Origin: Kribbella sp. VKM Ac-2568 | Lineage (GTDB): Bacteria; Actinomycetota; Actinomycetes; Propionibacteriales; Kribbellaceae | NCBI RefSeq assembly: GCF_004345365.1 | Contig: NZ_SLVF01000002.1 | Location: 682,001-746,000, forward strand | DNA: 64,000 nucleotides | Direction: 5' to 3' | Shown here: piece after piece, positions 25,208 to 32,472 of the stretch | Numbering within the stretch: position 1 is the stretch's first letter | Layout: each line of letters opens with the position of its first letter | Program-made: the position numbers and the translations under genes | The notes under the pieces: generated by a model | Told to the model about the DNA's origin: nothing | The model's database searches: none | What the model saw: the letters and a program-made list of their open reading frames with translations, nothing else

Positions 25208-26179
25208 GTGCGCGAGCAGAAGCTTTCCCGGCACCAGATCGACGTCCTGGTCGGATCCGCCATCGCGGCGCCGAGCATGCACAACACGCAGCCCTGGCGG
25301 TTCGGGATCGACGGCCCGGACATCGAGGTCTTTCTGGATCGATCACGAGCGCTGCCGGCCGAGGACCCGACGGGGCGAGCGTTGCTGATCGCGGCCGGCG
25401 CAGCGGTCTTCAACCTCAGATGTGCGGCCGCGTCTCTGGGCTTCGACAGCTGGTACCGCCTGGCCCCGGTACCCGAGGAGCCCGATCTGGTCGCCCGGAT
25501 CATCGTCGCACCCACAGCGACACCGGACCCCGACCTCGCCGCGCTCCACCCGCAGGTCAGCCGACGTCATACCAGCCGTGAACCCGGGCGTCCGGCTGCT
25601 CTGACCGCGGAGGCCCGCGCCAGCTTGATCCACGCCGCACTGAGTGAGGGTGCCGACCTCTCCTGGCTGGCTCCGCAGGGCGCTCAGGACGCCTTGAGAT
25701 CAGGTGCGACCGCCCTCCTCCACGGCTGGGCGGACCACGCGCGGACGGCCGAACGCGCGCGCTGGATCGGGGGCGAACGCAAAGAGGACGGCATCCCCAT
25801 CAGCGCTCTCGGACCTCGTCCGACCGTCTTCCCTCCGCCGGTGCGGGACCTCGGCGCCGGCCTACCCGGACGCGGCAGGTCCCGGAAGACCTTCGAGGAC
25901 GATCCGGTGCTCGCCGTGCTGTCGACCGCCGCAGACGGGGCGGTTGACCGGTTGGTGGCGGGAATGGCGCTCGAGCGCGTCCTGCTCACGGTCACCCAGA
26001 ATGACGTCCAGGCATCGTTCCTCAACCAGGCCCTGGAGTACGACGACTCGCGCTCCGCGGTGCAGCAACTCACCGGCAGGCCGGGCTTCGCCCAGATGGT
26101 GATCCGTTTCAGCAACAGCCCGATCAGCGCCACCACTCCAAGGCGCACCATCGCCGACGTCCTCGCCCCCGATTCCTGA
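25208..26179 (+). CDS. Acg-like nitroreductase-family protein
   Basis: A 323-residue protein of the Acg (Rv2032-like) branch of the nitroreductase superfamily. It begins with VREQKLSRHQIDVLVGSAIAAPSMHNTQPWRFGIDG, where SMHNTQPW is the FMN-binding-like start. A second half carries RRHTSREPGRPAALT and VLAVLSTAADGAVDRLVAGMALERVLL. Acg proteins often cover their own flavin pocket, and classical nitroreductase activity is doubtful. They are strongly DosR-induced in mycobacteria. GTG 25208 follows CAGGAGC; an in-frame GTG at 25154 is possible. Divergent from narK. Confidence 0.85.
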   Translation: MREQKLSRHQIDVLVGSAIAAPSMHNTQPWRFGIDGPDIEVFLDRSRALPAEDPTGRALLIAAGAAVFNLRCAAASLGFDSWYRLAPVPEEPDLVARIIVAPTATPDPDLAALHPQVSRRHTSREPGRPAALTAEARASLIHAALSEGADLSWLAPQGAQDALRSGATALLHGWADHARTAERARWIGGERKEDGIPISALGPRPTVFPPPVRDLGAGLPGRGRSRKTFEDDPVLAVLSTAADGAVDRLVAGMALERVLLTVTQNDVQASFLNQALEYDDSRSAVQQLTGRPGFAQMVIRFSNSPISATTPRRTIADVLAPDS

Positions 26180-26203
26180 AACAGGTCCGACGCCCGGGAA
26201 ACC

Positions 26204-26218
26204 GGGACCAAAGTCACC
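26204..26218 (+). promoter_or_regulatory. DosR-like box (isolated)
   Basis: GGGACCAAAGTCACC sits inside a near-palindrome CCGGGACCAAAGTCACCGG just after the Acg-like gene. The next confident start is 26478, about 260 bp away, unless the short reading frame described at 26242 is or was a gene. Confidence 0.5.
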
Positions 26219-26241
26219 GGCGTAGCCCGATCACCTACATC

Positions 26242-26477
26242 GTGTCCCAGTTCACCAGCGAAGTGAGCGTCTACGACGTACACCACAACAACGGGAACTG
26301 GTACGACACCGGCTTCATACTCGGCGTCGCGACCGCGTTCTCGGGCGCTGGCAGGGCCGCCGCTCGCCGCCACCCCCGGCCGGCGAGCGAACTGATCCGT
26401 ACTGTCCAGAATGCGGCAGCCGGGAACCGCGGCTATCGTCTGATAGATCGGGCAGCCCGCAGGGCAGGAGGCCTTAC
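26242..26477 (+). other. Protein-like but unproven stretch, possible gene remnant
   Basis: From GTG 26242 the frame reads SQFTSEVSVYDVHHNNGNWY, then DTGFILGVATAFSGAGRAAARR. This is convincing as a globular start followed by a Gly/Ala-rich hydrophobic stretch. There is no ribosome site and no stop before it runs deep into the next gene in another frame, so an intact gene is not supported. It follows a DosR-like box at a distance too short for a normal promoter. No family recognised. Confidence 0.3.
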
Positions 26478-27383
26478 ATGGATTTGGGCCGAGGGCCGGT
26501 CGCACAGACACAGTGGCTCGTGCGAACGATCGTCGCCAGCCGCACCGTCCGGATCACAGCACTCCTCGCCGCGGTCGGACTCTCGCTGTGGAACGTCGAC
26601 CGCGTTCCACACACCTCGGTCCTGCCTGCGATGGCCGGCTTGCTGCCGTTCGCCGTCGGCAAGTACTTGTTGTGCCCCTTGCGCTGGCACGCGCTGTCGA
26701 GAAGCGGCCGCTCGCGGCGCTGGCACCTCCGTGCTTATGCGGAGAGCGAGGTCCTCGGACTCGTCTCACCTTGGCACGCCGGCGCGGATCTGTGGCGGAT
26801 CCACCGGCTGGAGCGCATCGGAGCACGGCGTCCGGCAGCTGTCTCCGAGGTCGCGCTCGATCGATTCGTCGGCGCCGTCGGGCTGGTGGTCGCCGTCGCG
26901 GTCTGTGGCGTGGCGATGCCCCGGGCCGTGCTCGCGGTCGCGCTGGGCGCCGCCGCTGTAGTCCTCGCGGCCGCCCTCGTCGTGAACCGCCGGCGGCCGG
27001 GCCTGGCCGGCCGCTGGCCGTGGCCGTCCCCAAAGATCTTCGCGATGGGTGTCCTGCTGTCGATCGGCTATCAGCTCACCATCCTCGGGTTGCTGATCGG
27101 GGCGATCAACGCGGTCGGCGACTCGGTGTCGGCGATGCAACTCGTCGCCATCTTCGGGGCCAGCCAGCTCGCCGGCGTGCTGCCCGGCGTCCAGGGGGCA
27201 AGTCCACGAGAGGGTGCTCTTGTCGCCGGTCTGGCCTCCATCGGTGTCTCGTGGACGGCCGCCTTCGGCGCGGTGGCGTTGACCGCGTTGCTCTATTGGA
27301 TCCCGGCCCTGCTCCTGGGAGGCGGCGCGCTGCTCCTGCGGTGGCGTGGATGGTTCACCGAGCCGCAACCGGGTACTACGTGA
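26478..27383 (+). CDS. Flippase-like (UPF0104-type) membrane protein
   Basis: A 301-residue membrane protein with about seven helices. It resembles the 7345-8430 product in the lysylphosphatidylglycerol-synthase transmembrane superfamily: SEVLGLVSPWHAGADLWRIHRL near residue 90, EVALDRFVGAVGLVVAVAVCG, and FGASQLAGVLPGVQGASPREGALVAGL near 230. The last motif matches PGGxGxxEG of the family with substitutions. GGAGGCCTTAC precedes the ATG. It overlaps the following phosphodiesterase gene (GTGA), suggesting a lipid-turnover pair. Confidence 0.75.
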   Translation: MDLGRGPVAQTQWLVRTIVASRTVRITALLAAVGLSLWNVDRVPHTSVLPAMAGLLPFAVGKYLLCPLRWHALSRSGRSRRWHLRAYAESEVLGLVSPWHAGADLWRIHRLERIGARRPAAVSEVALDRFVGAVGLVVAVAVCGVAMPRAVLAVALGAAAVVLAAALVVNRRRPGLAGRWPWPSPKIFAMGVLLSIGYQLTILGLLIGAINAVGDSVSAMQLVAIFGASQLAGVLPGVQGASPREGALVAGLASIGVSWTAAFGAVALTALLYWIPALLLGGGALLLRWRGWFTEPQPGTT

Positions 27384-28023
27384 CCCGCTTCCGGGTCGTC
27401 GTCGCGCACCGGGCCGGCAATGACCTCGGCTCGCTGCGGGACGCACTGGACGCAGGCGCCGATCTCGTCGAGGCCGACGTCCACGCGTCCGGGGGCGCCT
27501 GGAGATACGGCATCTGAAATCACTCGGACCGCGGTGGCTCTGGGATGAGGGGAGGTTCGTCCGCCGCCGCGACACACCATTGCTCGAGCTCACAGAACTG
27601 CTGACGGCACTCGACGGCGACCCCCGGCTCCTGCTCGACCTGAAGGGAATCCATCCCCTTCTCGCCGGCAGACTCGCAGCCGCACTACGCGAGGCGCTGC
27701 CGAACGGCACAGTGACCGTATGCACGCAGCATTGGTGGATGCTCGAGGCGTTCCGCGAGTTGCCGCAGGTACGGCTCGTGCTGTCAGCGGGCAGCCGTCG
27801 CGGACTGCACCGGCTGCGAAGACGTCTCCGCACATTCCCGGCGTACGGAGCGTGCGTCCACCGCCGGTTGCTCACTCCAGAGATCGTCACCGAACTCCGT
27901 CACGGCGCCGAGTTCGTCTTCACCTGGCCGGTGGACACCGAAGACGCGCTCCGGCACGCAACCCACCTCGCCGTGGACGGCGTAATCGGAAAGAACCTGC
28001 CCCTACTCGGCACCGCCGACTGA
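27380..28023 (+). pseudogene. Glycerophosphodiester phosphodiesterase-like gene with frameshift
   Basis: GTG 27380, overlapping the flippase stop, opens RFRVVVAHRAGNDLGSLRDA and continues LDAGADLVEADVHASGG. These are GDPD features: the catalytic HR motif and the E-x-D metal site. The frame ends at 27517, but the next frame carries on as RLEIRHLKSLGPRWLWDEGR, then PLLELTELLTALDGDP and LLLDLKG, to 28023. Joining the frames needs one extra G in the five-G run at 27491-27495. The joined protein would be about 214 residues and contain both catalytic-type histidines. Either the gene is broken, the run slips in vivo, or a base is missing from the assembly. Confidence 0.7.
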
Positions 28024-28033
28024 CTCCGGCCTC

Positions 28034-28066
28034 CACTGCCGCACGGCTGGGGCCGACCCGGCAGTG
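28034..28066. terminator. Inverted repeat between convergent genes
   Basis: CACTGCCG (28034-28041) and CGGCAGTG (28059-28066) form an 8-bp stem with a 17-nt GC-rich loop in the 47-bp gap between the convergent GDPD and CsoR-family genes. No T-run follows, as is usual in actinomycetes. A bidirectional terminator is plausible. Confidence 0.45.
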
Positions 28067-28070
28067 CGGT

Positions 28071-28328
28071 TCAGGCCAGGGCGAGGAAGAGTTTCTCCAG
28101 TTTGGCCACGTCGATGTCGCTGTCCTCGTCGGCGAGACAGCGCTGCAGGCCGGTGGCGACGATGGCGTAGCCGGAGCGGGACAGCGCCTTGTTCACGGCG
28201 GCGAGCTGGGTGAGGACCGATTCGCAGTCGGCCCCCTCCTCCATCATCCGGATCACGCTGGCCAGGTGCCCGTTCGCGCGCTTCATCCGGGTGATGATCG
28301 CCTTCATCTCGGTGGGTTCGAGGTCCAT
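28071..28328 (-). CDS. CsoR/CstR-family metal- or persulfide-sensing repressor
   Basis: An 85-residue all-helical DUF156 protein: MKAIITRMKRANGHLASVIRMMEEGADCESVLTQLAAVNKAL and GLQRCL. Cys35 and Cys64 correspond to the conserved pair. The residue four before Cys64, His in copper sensor CsoR, is Gly60 here. That pattern matches persulfide-sensing CstR-type members rather than copper CsoR. It is divergent from a persulfide-dioxygenase/rhodanese gene, with two palindromic operators between them, so it probably represses that gene and itself until reactive sulfur links the two Cys. Confidence 0.87.
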   Translation of the reverse strand: MDLEPTEMKAIITRMKRANGHLASVIRMMEEGADCESVLTQLAAVNKALSRSGYAIVATGLQRCLADEDSDIDVAKLEKLFLALA

Positions 28329-28367
28329 CGGTGTCCTGCCTTCTGATCGGGTCGCGCCGGGCGGCGC

Positions 28368-28416
28368 ATCCCCCCAGGGGGATATGCTACCTTGATCGGC
28401 ATCCCCCCGGGGGGAT
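28368..28416. promoter_or_regulatory. Two CsoR/CstR-type palindromic operators
   Basis: ATCCCCCCAGGGGGAT (28368-28383, one mismatch from symmetry) and ATCCCCCCGGGGGGAT (28401-28416, perfect 16-bp palindrome) have centres 33 bp apart, about three helical turns. They are G/C-tract operators typical of this repressor family. Site 1 is 40 bp from the repressor start and site 2 is about 40 bp from the dioxygenase start. Confidence 0.8.
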
Positions 28417-28454
28417 CAGAGATTCGACGTGCCGTAGCCAGGGAGGACTCATCG

Positions 28455-29921
28455 ATGCGAGAGCCGGACAACGACGCCACCGTCGTGGGCATCCGCGAGT
28501 TGTGCGAGCACGGGCCCGTGGAGGAGGCGACCCGCCGCCCACCGGGACCGGAGCTGACCGTCCGCACCTTGGAGACTCCCTCGCTGGGTGACCGCAGCTA
28601 CCTCGTTCACGATGGCGAGGTGGCGTTCGTCGTCGACCCCCAGCGCGACGTCGACCGGATCCTGACGATCCTCGACAGCGACGAGGTCCGGCTGACCCAC
28701 GTCTTCGAGACACACATCCACAACGACTACGTCACCGGCGGCTTGGCGCTGGCGCGAGCCACCGGAGCGCAGTACCTGGTCAACGCCGACGACGAGGTCT
28801 CCTTCGACCGCACCCCGATCCGCGACGGCGAGACCGTCGAGGTCGGCCAACGCATGCGTGTGCGGGCGATCCACACGCCCGGCCACACCTTCACCCACCT
28901 GTCCTACGCGCTGACGGACGCCGGGCGGGGCAACGAGCCGATCGGGGTCTTCACCGGCGGGTCACTGCTGTACGGCGCGACCGGGCGCCCCGACCTGCTG
29001 GGCGCAGAGAACACCGATGCACTGGTGCGCCACCAGCATGCCTCGGCCCACCGGCTGGCCGAAGCGCTTCCCGACGGGACCGGGGTGTACCCGACCCACG
29101 GCTTCGGCTCCTTCTGCTCCGCCACCCAGTCCAACGCCACCGAGTCCACGATCGGGCAGGAGAGACGGACAAACCCGGTCCTGACGCAGGACGAGGAGAC
29201 CTATGTCCGCGAACTGCTCGACGGTCTGGGCGCCTGGCCCGCCTACTACATCCACATGGGCCCGGCCAACGCCGCGGGCCCCGCAGCCCCCGACCTGGGC
29301 CCACCCGAGCATGCCGATGCCACCGAGCTCCGCCGCCGGATCGAAGCCGGCGAGTGGGTCGTCGACCTGCGCAACCGCATCGCGTTCGCAGCCGGCCACG
29401 CTCGCGGCACCCTCAACTTCGGACTCGACGGCGCTTTCTCGACCTACCTCGGCTGGCTGATCGAGTGGGGCACGCCGGTGACCTTGCTCGGAGAGACTGC
29501 CGGCGACGTCGCCCAGGCGCAGCGTGAACTGGTCCGCATCGGTGTCGACCGGCCGGCGGCACACGCCACCGGCGGCCCGGAGCGGTGGGCCACCGGCCCA
29601 CAGGCGGCGTTCCCGACCGGCACTTTCGCCGACCTCGAGCAGGTCCGTCACCACCGCGACGTCGTCGTCCTGGACGTCCGCCGCACAGACGAGCATCGCT
29701 CCGCGCGGATCTCGGGTGCGGTCAACATCCCGATCCACGAACTGCCGCGCCGGCTGAACGAGGTCCCCGCCGGCGAGGTGTGGGTGCACTGCGCCGCCGG
29801 CTACCGCGCCTCGATCGCCGCGTCGTTCCTCGACGCCACCGGACGCACTCTCGTCGCGATCGACGACGACTTCCAGAACGCCGAGCAAGCCGGACTCCAG
29901 TTGCTGCGACCCGAGGCCTGA
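28455..29921 (+). CDS. Persulfide dioxygenase-like MBL protein with two rhodanese domains
   Basis: A 488-residue fusion. Residues about 35-290 form a metallo-beta-lactamase fold of the ETHE1/CstB type: the metal motif is ETHIHNDYVTGG (H87, H89, D91; Tyr replaces the usual second-metal His), with HTPGHTFTHLSY and THGFGSFC following. A first rhodanese domain (about 295-375, VVDLRNRIAFAAGHARGTLNF) lacks an active Cys. The second (about 395-485) has VHCAAGYRAS with Cys446. It probably oxidises glutathione-, mycothiol- or protein-bound persulfide to sulfite and transfers sulfur. GGGAGG precedes ATG 28455. Control by the adjacent CstR-like repressor is inferred. Confidence 0.9.
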   Translation: MREPDNDATVVGIRELCEHGPVEEATRRPPGPELTVRTLETPSLGDRSYLVHDGEVAFVVDPQRDVDRILTILDSDEVRLTHVFETHIHNDYVTGGLALARATGAQYLVNADDEVSFDRTPIRDGETVEVGQRMRVRAIHTPGHTFTHLSYALTDAGRGNEPIGVFTGGSLLYGATGRPDLLGAENTDALVRHQHASAHRLAEALPDGTGVYPTHGFGSFCSATQSNATESTIGQERRTNPVLTQDEETYVRELLDGLGAWPAYYIHMGPANAAGPAAPDLGPPEHADATELRRRIEAGEWVVDLRNRIAFAAGHARGTLNFGLDGAFSTYLGWLIEWGTPVTLLGETAGDVAQAQRELVRIGVDRPAAHATGGPERWATGPQAAFPTGTFADLEQVRHHRDVVVLDVRRTDEHRSARISGAVNIPIHELPRRLNEVPAGEVWVHCAAGYRASIAASFLDATGRTLVAIDDDFQNAEQAGLQLLRPEA

Positions 29922-29968
29922 CCAGCTCCGCCAAGCCCTGAACGAATCCCTGAAACAGGAGAAACACC

Positions 29969-30133
29969 GTGTGCCGAGCTGTCATCTGCAGGACCTGCGC
30001 CAAGACCACCTGGGCCGGTTGCGGCCAGCACGTCGGACAGGTCAAGGCAATGGTCCCCGCCGACCAGTGGTGTCCCGGACACCCCAGGACCGAACGTCAG
30101 GGCAGCCTGCTCCGCAAGCTCTTCGGCCGCTGA
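29969..30133 (+). CDS. Small Cys-rich protein downstream of persulfide dioxygenase
   Basis: A 54-residue protein with five Cys and two His in MCRAVICRTCAKTTWAGCGQ and DQWCPGHPR, followed by a basic C-terminus. The C-x2-C...C-x16-C-x2-H arrangement suggests a zinc ribbon-like or thiol-carrier fold. AGGAGA precedes the GTG. I believe similar small proteins are common in actinobacteria, but no function is known to me. Being 47 bp after the dioxygenase suggests a role in sulfur or zinc handling in the same operon. Confidence 0.65.
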   Translation: MCRAVICRTCAKTTWAGCGQHVGQVKAMVPADQWCPGHPRTERQGSLLRKLFGR

Positions 30134-30339
30134 CAGCGTCAGCGGCAACGGCTGTCGCCGGGTCCCGGACGGTCAGGCTGGAGCTCGCGGACGACGGCTG
30201 GTTGCCGGAGGCAACCACGCAGTACCGCCTGCCGGCAGCGGATGTCGTCCACACCGGTCAGGCTCGCCAGCAGGGTCTGGCCGGCCGCTGCTCGGGGTCG
30301 TAGCCGAGCCGTACTTCGCCGCGATCGTGGCCGCACGCC

Positions 30340-30615
30340 TCAGCTGTGCAGACGGACGTGCTCCTTGGTGATCTGCTCGATGTCGCCGGCCGCGGCGTGG
30401 ATCAACTCGTGGGACAGATTCGACAGCGCCCGCGCCACCGCGAGTTCGTCGCCGATCTCCGCGACCTCCGCGTCGTCCGGGTGCCGGTGTGCGGTGCCCC
30501 GTCCGACCAGGTGCGTCTCGTCGTTCGTGTGCAGCCGAGCCTCCGCATGGGTGATCCGCTCGTCCTCGTGCTCGTCGATGAAGATCTCGACGTTCCAGCG
30601 TCTGGTCGCAGTCAT
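30340..30615 (-). CDS. DUF1876 protein (Rv1738/Rv2632c-like)
   Basis: A 91-residue protein with RRWNVEIFIDEHEDERITHAEARL, HLVGRGTAHRHPDD and AEVAEIGDELAVARALSNLSHELIHAAAGDIEQIT. This is the DUF1876 pattern seen in mycobacterial Rv1738 and Rv2632c. Rv1738 is among the most strongly DosR-induced genes, and its fold has been likened to ribosome-hibernation factors. A role in translational dormancy is therefore a reasonable inference. ATG 30615 fits the family start better than the upstream alternative. Paired DosR-like boxes are 70-105 bp upstream. Confidence 0.88.
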   Translation of the reverse strand: MTATRRWNVEIFIDEHEDERITHAEARLHTNDETHLVGRGTAHRHPDDAEVAEIGDELAVARALSNLSHELIHAAAGDIEQITKEHVRLHS

Positions 30616-30684
30616 GGTCCTCGGCCTTTCTCGCTCGACAGACCTACTTCTTGCCATCGTCGGCCACCGCGGCGATCCGGCCTA

Positions 30685-30721
30685 GGGCCATCCGGTCCAC
30701 AACACCAGGGAACTTCAGCCC
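30685..30721 (-). promoter_or_regulatory. Paired DosR-like boxes for DUF1876 gene
   Basis: GGACCGGATGGCCC on the minus strand (30698-30685) and AGGGAACTTCAGCCC (30707-30721) have centres about 22 bp apart, beginning 70 bp upstream of the DUF1876 ATG. Confidence 0.55.
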
Positions 30722-30772
30722 TTTTCGCCGCCCGCCGGGTCCGGTCGCCGCCGCGTCACTCACCCGCAGCAG

Positions 30773-30808
30773 GGGTCGAAGGTCCCGCTTCGCAGGGACC
30801 GATCGGCC
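30773..30808 (+). promoter_or_regulatory. Paired DosR-like boxes for acyltransferase gene
   Basis: GGGTCGAAGGTCCC (30773-30786, reverse complement GGGACCTTCGACCC) and AGGGACCGATCGGCC (30794-30808) have centres 22 bp apart and end 62 bp before ATG 30871. Confidence 0.65.
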
Positions 30809-30870
30809 GGTGCGGGCCGCAACGGCCAGGCACATGCTCGAAGTAGACAGATCCGATTGGAGGTGGGGTC

Positions 30871-31707
30871 ATGCTTCAGCGAGGATCGAAGGTCGTGCCA
30901 GTGCCCTGGGTCCGGCGGCTCGTCATGGACGCCGGCCGGGCGGCACACCGGCGGCACGCCGTCCACGGCCTGTTCGAGGTCGATGTGACCACGGCCCGCG
31001 AGGCGCTGCGCCGCCATCGGTCCGCTACCGGTGAGGAACTGTCCTTCACCGCGTTCGTGATCGCCTGCGTGGGACGCTCGGTGGCCGCCGAGCCGGCAGT
31101 CCAGGCGTATCGCGATCTCCACGGCCGGGAGGTCATCTTCGACCAAGTCGACATCGGCCTCCCGATCGAGGCCACTCTGGACGGGGTTCCGTTCGCCTTC
31201 ACCCACGTGATCCGCGACGCCGGCCGACGCTCGGTACGGGACATTCACCGCGAGATCCGTGCGGTCAAGGCCGACCCGAAGCGAAGCCCCTCGGTCCGCA
31301 AGGCTGCCTGGGCACGCGCCTACCTGCTCCTGCCGGGGATCGTGCGCACCGGGTTGCTCGGGGCCCTTCACCGGCTGCCGGAACGCCAGCGCGCTCTGGC
31401 CGGCACCGTAGGTGTCACCGCCGTCGGCATGTTCGGCGCGGGTGGCGGGTGGGGCATCGCCTTCCAGTTGCACACCCTCGGCATCGTCATCGGCGGCATC
31501 ACCGTTCGGCCCGCGCTGCGCGCGGGGCAGTTGGTCGAACGAGAGTGGCTGCAGCTGACCGTCAGCGTCGACCACGACATCGTCGACGGCGCGCCGACCG
31601 CGCGGTTCGTCAGCCGGCTGCGCAGCCTCCTCACCTTCGCCGACGGATTGCCGGCCGCTCCACCACCAGCCGCGTCAACGGAAGCGGGAGGACAGATCCA
31701 TGAGTGA
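30871..31707 (+). CDS. Stand-alone 2-oxoacid dehydrogenase acyltransferase-domain protein
   Basis: A 278-residue protein that matches only the catalytic (E2, CAT-like) domain of 2-oxo-acid dehydrogenase acyltransferases. It has HGLFEVDVTTAREALRRH near residue 32, LSFTAFVIACVGRSVAAEPAVQAYRD near 57, GITVRPAL near 212 and SVDHDIVDGAPTARFVSRL near 232. The last carries the active-site H-x3-D-G. The lipoyl and E1/E3-binding domains are absent. Similar proteins occur in actinobacteria as isolated genes. The acyl donor and acceptor are unknown. Its DosR-like pair and the coupled small gene downstream place it in the hypoxia regulon. Confidence 0.83.
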   Translation: MLQRGSKVVPVPWVRRLVMDAGRAAHRRHAVHGLFEVDVTTAREALRRHRSATGEELSFTAFVIACVGRSVAAEPAVQAYRDLHGREVIFDQVDIGLPIEATLDGVPFAFTHVIRDAGRRSVRDIHREIRAVKADPKRSPSVRKAAWARAYLLLPGIVRTGLLGALHRLPERQRALAGTVGVTAVGMFGAGGGWGIAFQLHTLGIVIGGITVRPALRAGQLVEREWLQLTVSVDHDIVDGAPTARFVSRLRSLLTFADGLPAAPPPAASTEAGGQIHE

Positions 31708-31873
31708 CATCGACAAAGCTCGCGCCCAGCGAGAAGCGCTGGCGAACGTGGCCGGTCGGCGCACCGCACGCCTGCTCGCCGTACTGCCGGCCGAACACGA
31801 CGAGGACCTGGCACCAGGAGATGCGCAGCGAGGTGCCCGACCGGGATCTTCCCTGGCCGGGCACCTGGGTTGA
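31700..31873 (+). CDS. Small hypothetical protein
   Basis: A 57-residue reading frame (MSDIDKARAQREALANVAGR...) whose ATG overlaps the end of the acyltransferase gene and is preceded by GCGGGAGGA. It begins with a charged helix and ends Gly/Ala/Pro-rich, five bases before the convergent Hsp20 stop. No family recognised. The ribosome site and coupling favour expression; the low-complexity tail argues for caution. Confidence 0.45.
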   Translation: MSDIDKARAQREALANVAGRRTARLLAVLPAEHDEDLAPGDAQRGARPGSSLAGHLG

Positions 31874-31878
31874 GAGCG

Positions 31879-32301
31879 CTACGGTGTGTGCTCGACCTTG
31901 ATGGTCCGCGCCTCGGCCGTCATCGCCGTGATCGGCACCCTCACCTCGAGGATCCCGGCCGCGTACTTCGCCTCGACCTTGGCTTCGTCCGCGCCGTCGG
32001 GCAACAGCACCCGCCGGGTCAGCGAACCGTAGTGGAACTCCGAGCGAGCACCGTCGTGCTCCTCCTGCTGACGAGTCGCCGTGATGGTCATCATGCCGTT
32101 CGCGACCTCGACCTTGATGTCCTTCGCGGGGTCGAGCCCGGGCAGCTCCGCCCGGACGACGTACGCGTTGTCGTCGGCGAACTCCTCGATCCGGACACCG
32201 CGCATCGCTGCCGGCCAGGTGAACAGGCTCGGCAGGCTATCGGCCCAGTCGAACAGGTCGGCGAACTGACGCCGGCTGTCCTTGTGCTCCAACGAGGTCA
32301 T
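31879..32301 (-). CDS. Hsp20/alpha-crystallin family chaperone
   Basis: A 140-residue small heat-shock protein. After an N-terminal arm (FADLFDWADSLPSLFTWPAAMRG), the alpha-crystallin domain covers about residues 38-130, with VRIEEFADDNAYVVRAELPGLDPAKDIKVEV and AKYAAGILEVRVPI (the A-x3-G-I-L-x-V signature). A short C-terminal extension follows. It resembles HspX/Acr, the hallmark DosR target of mycobacteria, and should form ATP-independent holdase oligomers. AAAGGGG precedes ATG 32301. Two DosR-like boxes lie 64-100 bp upstream. Confidence 0.92.
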   Translation of the reverse strand: MTSLEHKDSRRQFADLFDWADSLPSLFTWPAAMRGVRIEEFADDNAYVVRAELPGLDPAKDIKVEVANGMMTITATRQQEEHDGARSEFHYGSLTRRVLLPDGADEAKVEAKYAAGILEVRVPITAMTAEARTIKVEHTP

Positions 32302-32364
32302 CGTTTCCCCTTTCCGTAGTTCTTCCTTCACCTCCACAGCACTGCGGCGCACGGGCTCGCAGAA

Positions 32365-32400
32365 GGGGCGTAGGGACCGGGTGGCAGGGACCTTCGACCC
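32365..32400 (-). promoter_or_regulatory. Paired DosR-like boxes for hsp20
   Basis: GGGGCGTAGGGACC (32365-32378; reverse complement GGTCCCTACGCCCC) and GGGACCTTCGACCC (32387-32400) have centres 22 bp apart. They sit 64-99 bp upstream of the Hsp20 start, mirroring the mycobacterial hspX promoter. Confidence 0.65.
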
Positions 32401-32457
32401 TGATCGGCAACCTGTCCACCAACAGAGGACTGGCAGGTCTGACAGCCCAGGACTTGA

Positions 32458-32472
32458 GGGACCTACGCCTCT
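32458..32472 (+). promoter_or_regulatory. DosR-like box without an obvious target
   Basis: GGGACCTACGCCTCT lies 240 bp before the next confident gene at 32713. A weak partner AGGTCTGACAGCCCA is about 21 bp upstream. The intervening sequence may hold a decayed target gene. Confidence 0.45.

Noticed and set aside
28401..28416. C6/G6 palindrome considered as a terminator stem
   Set aside because: It has no loop, lies in a divergent promoter beside a second copy, and fits CsoR/CstR operators.
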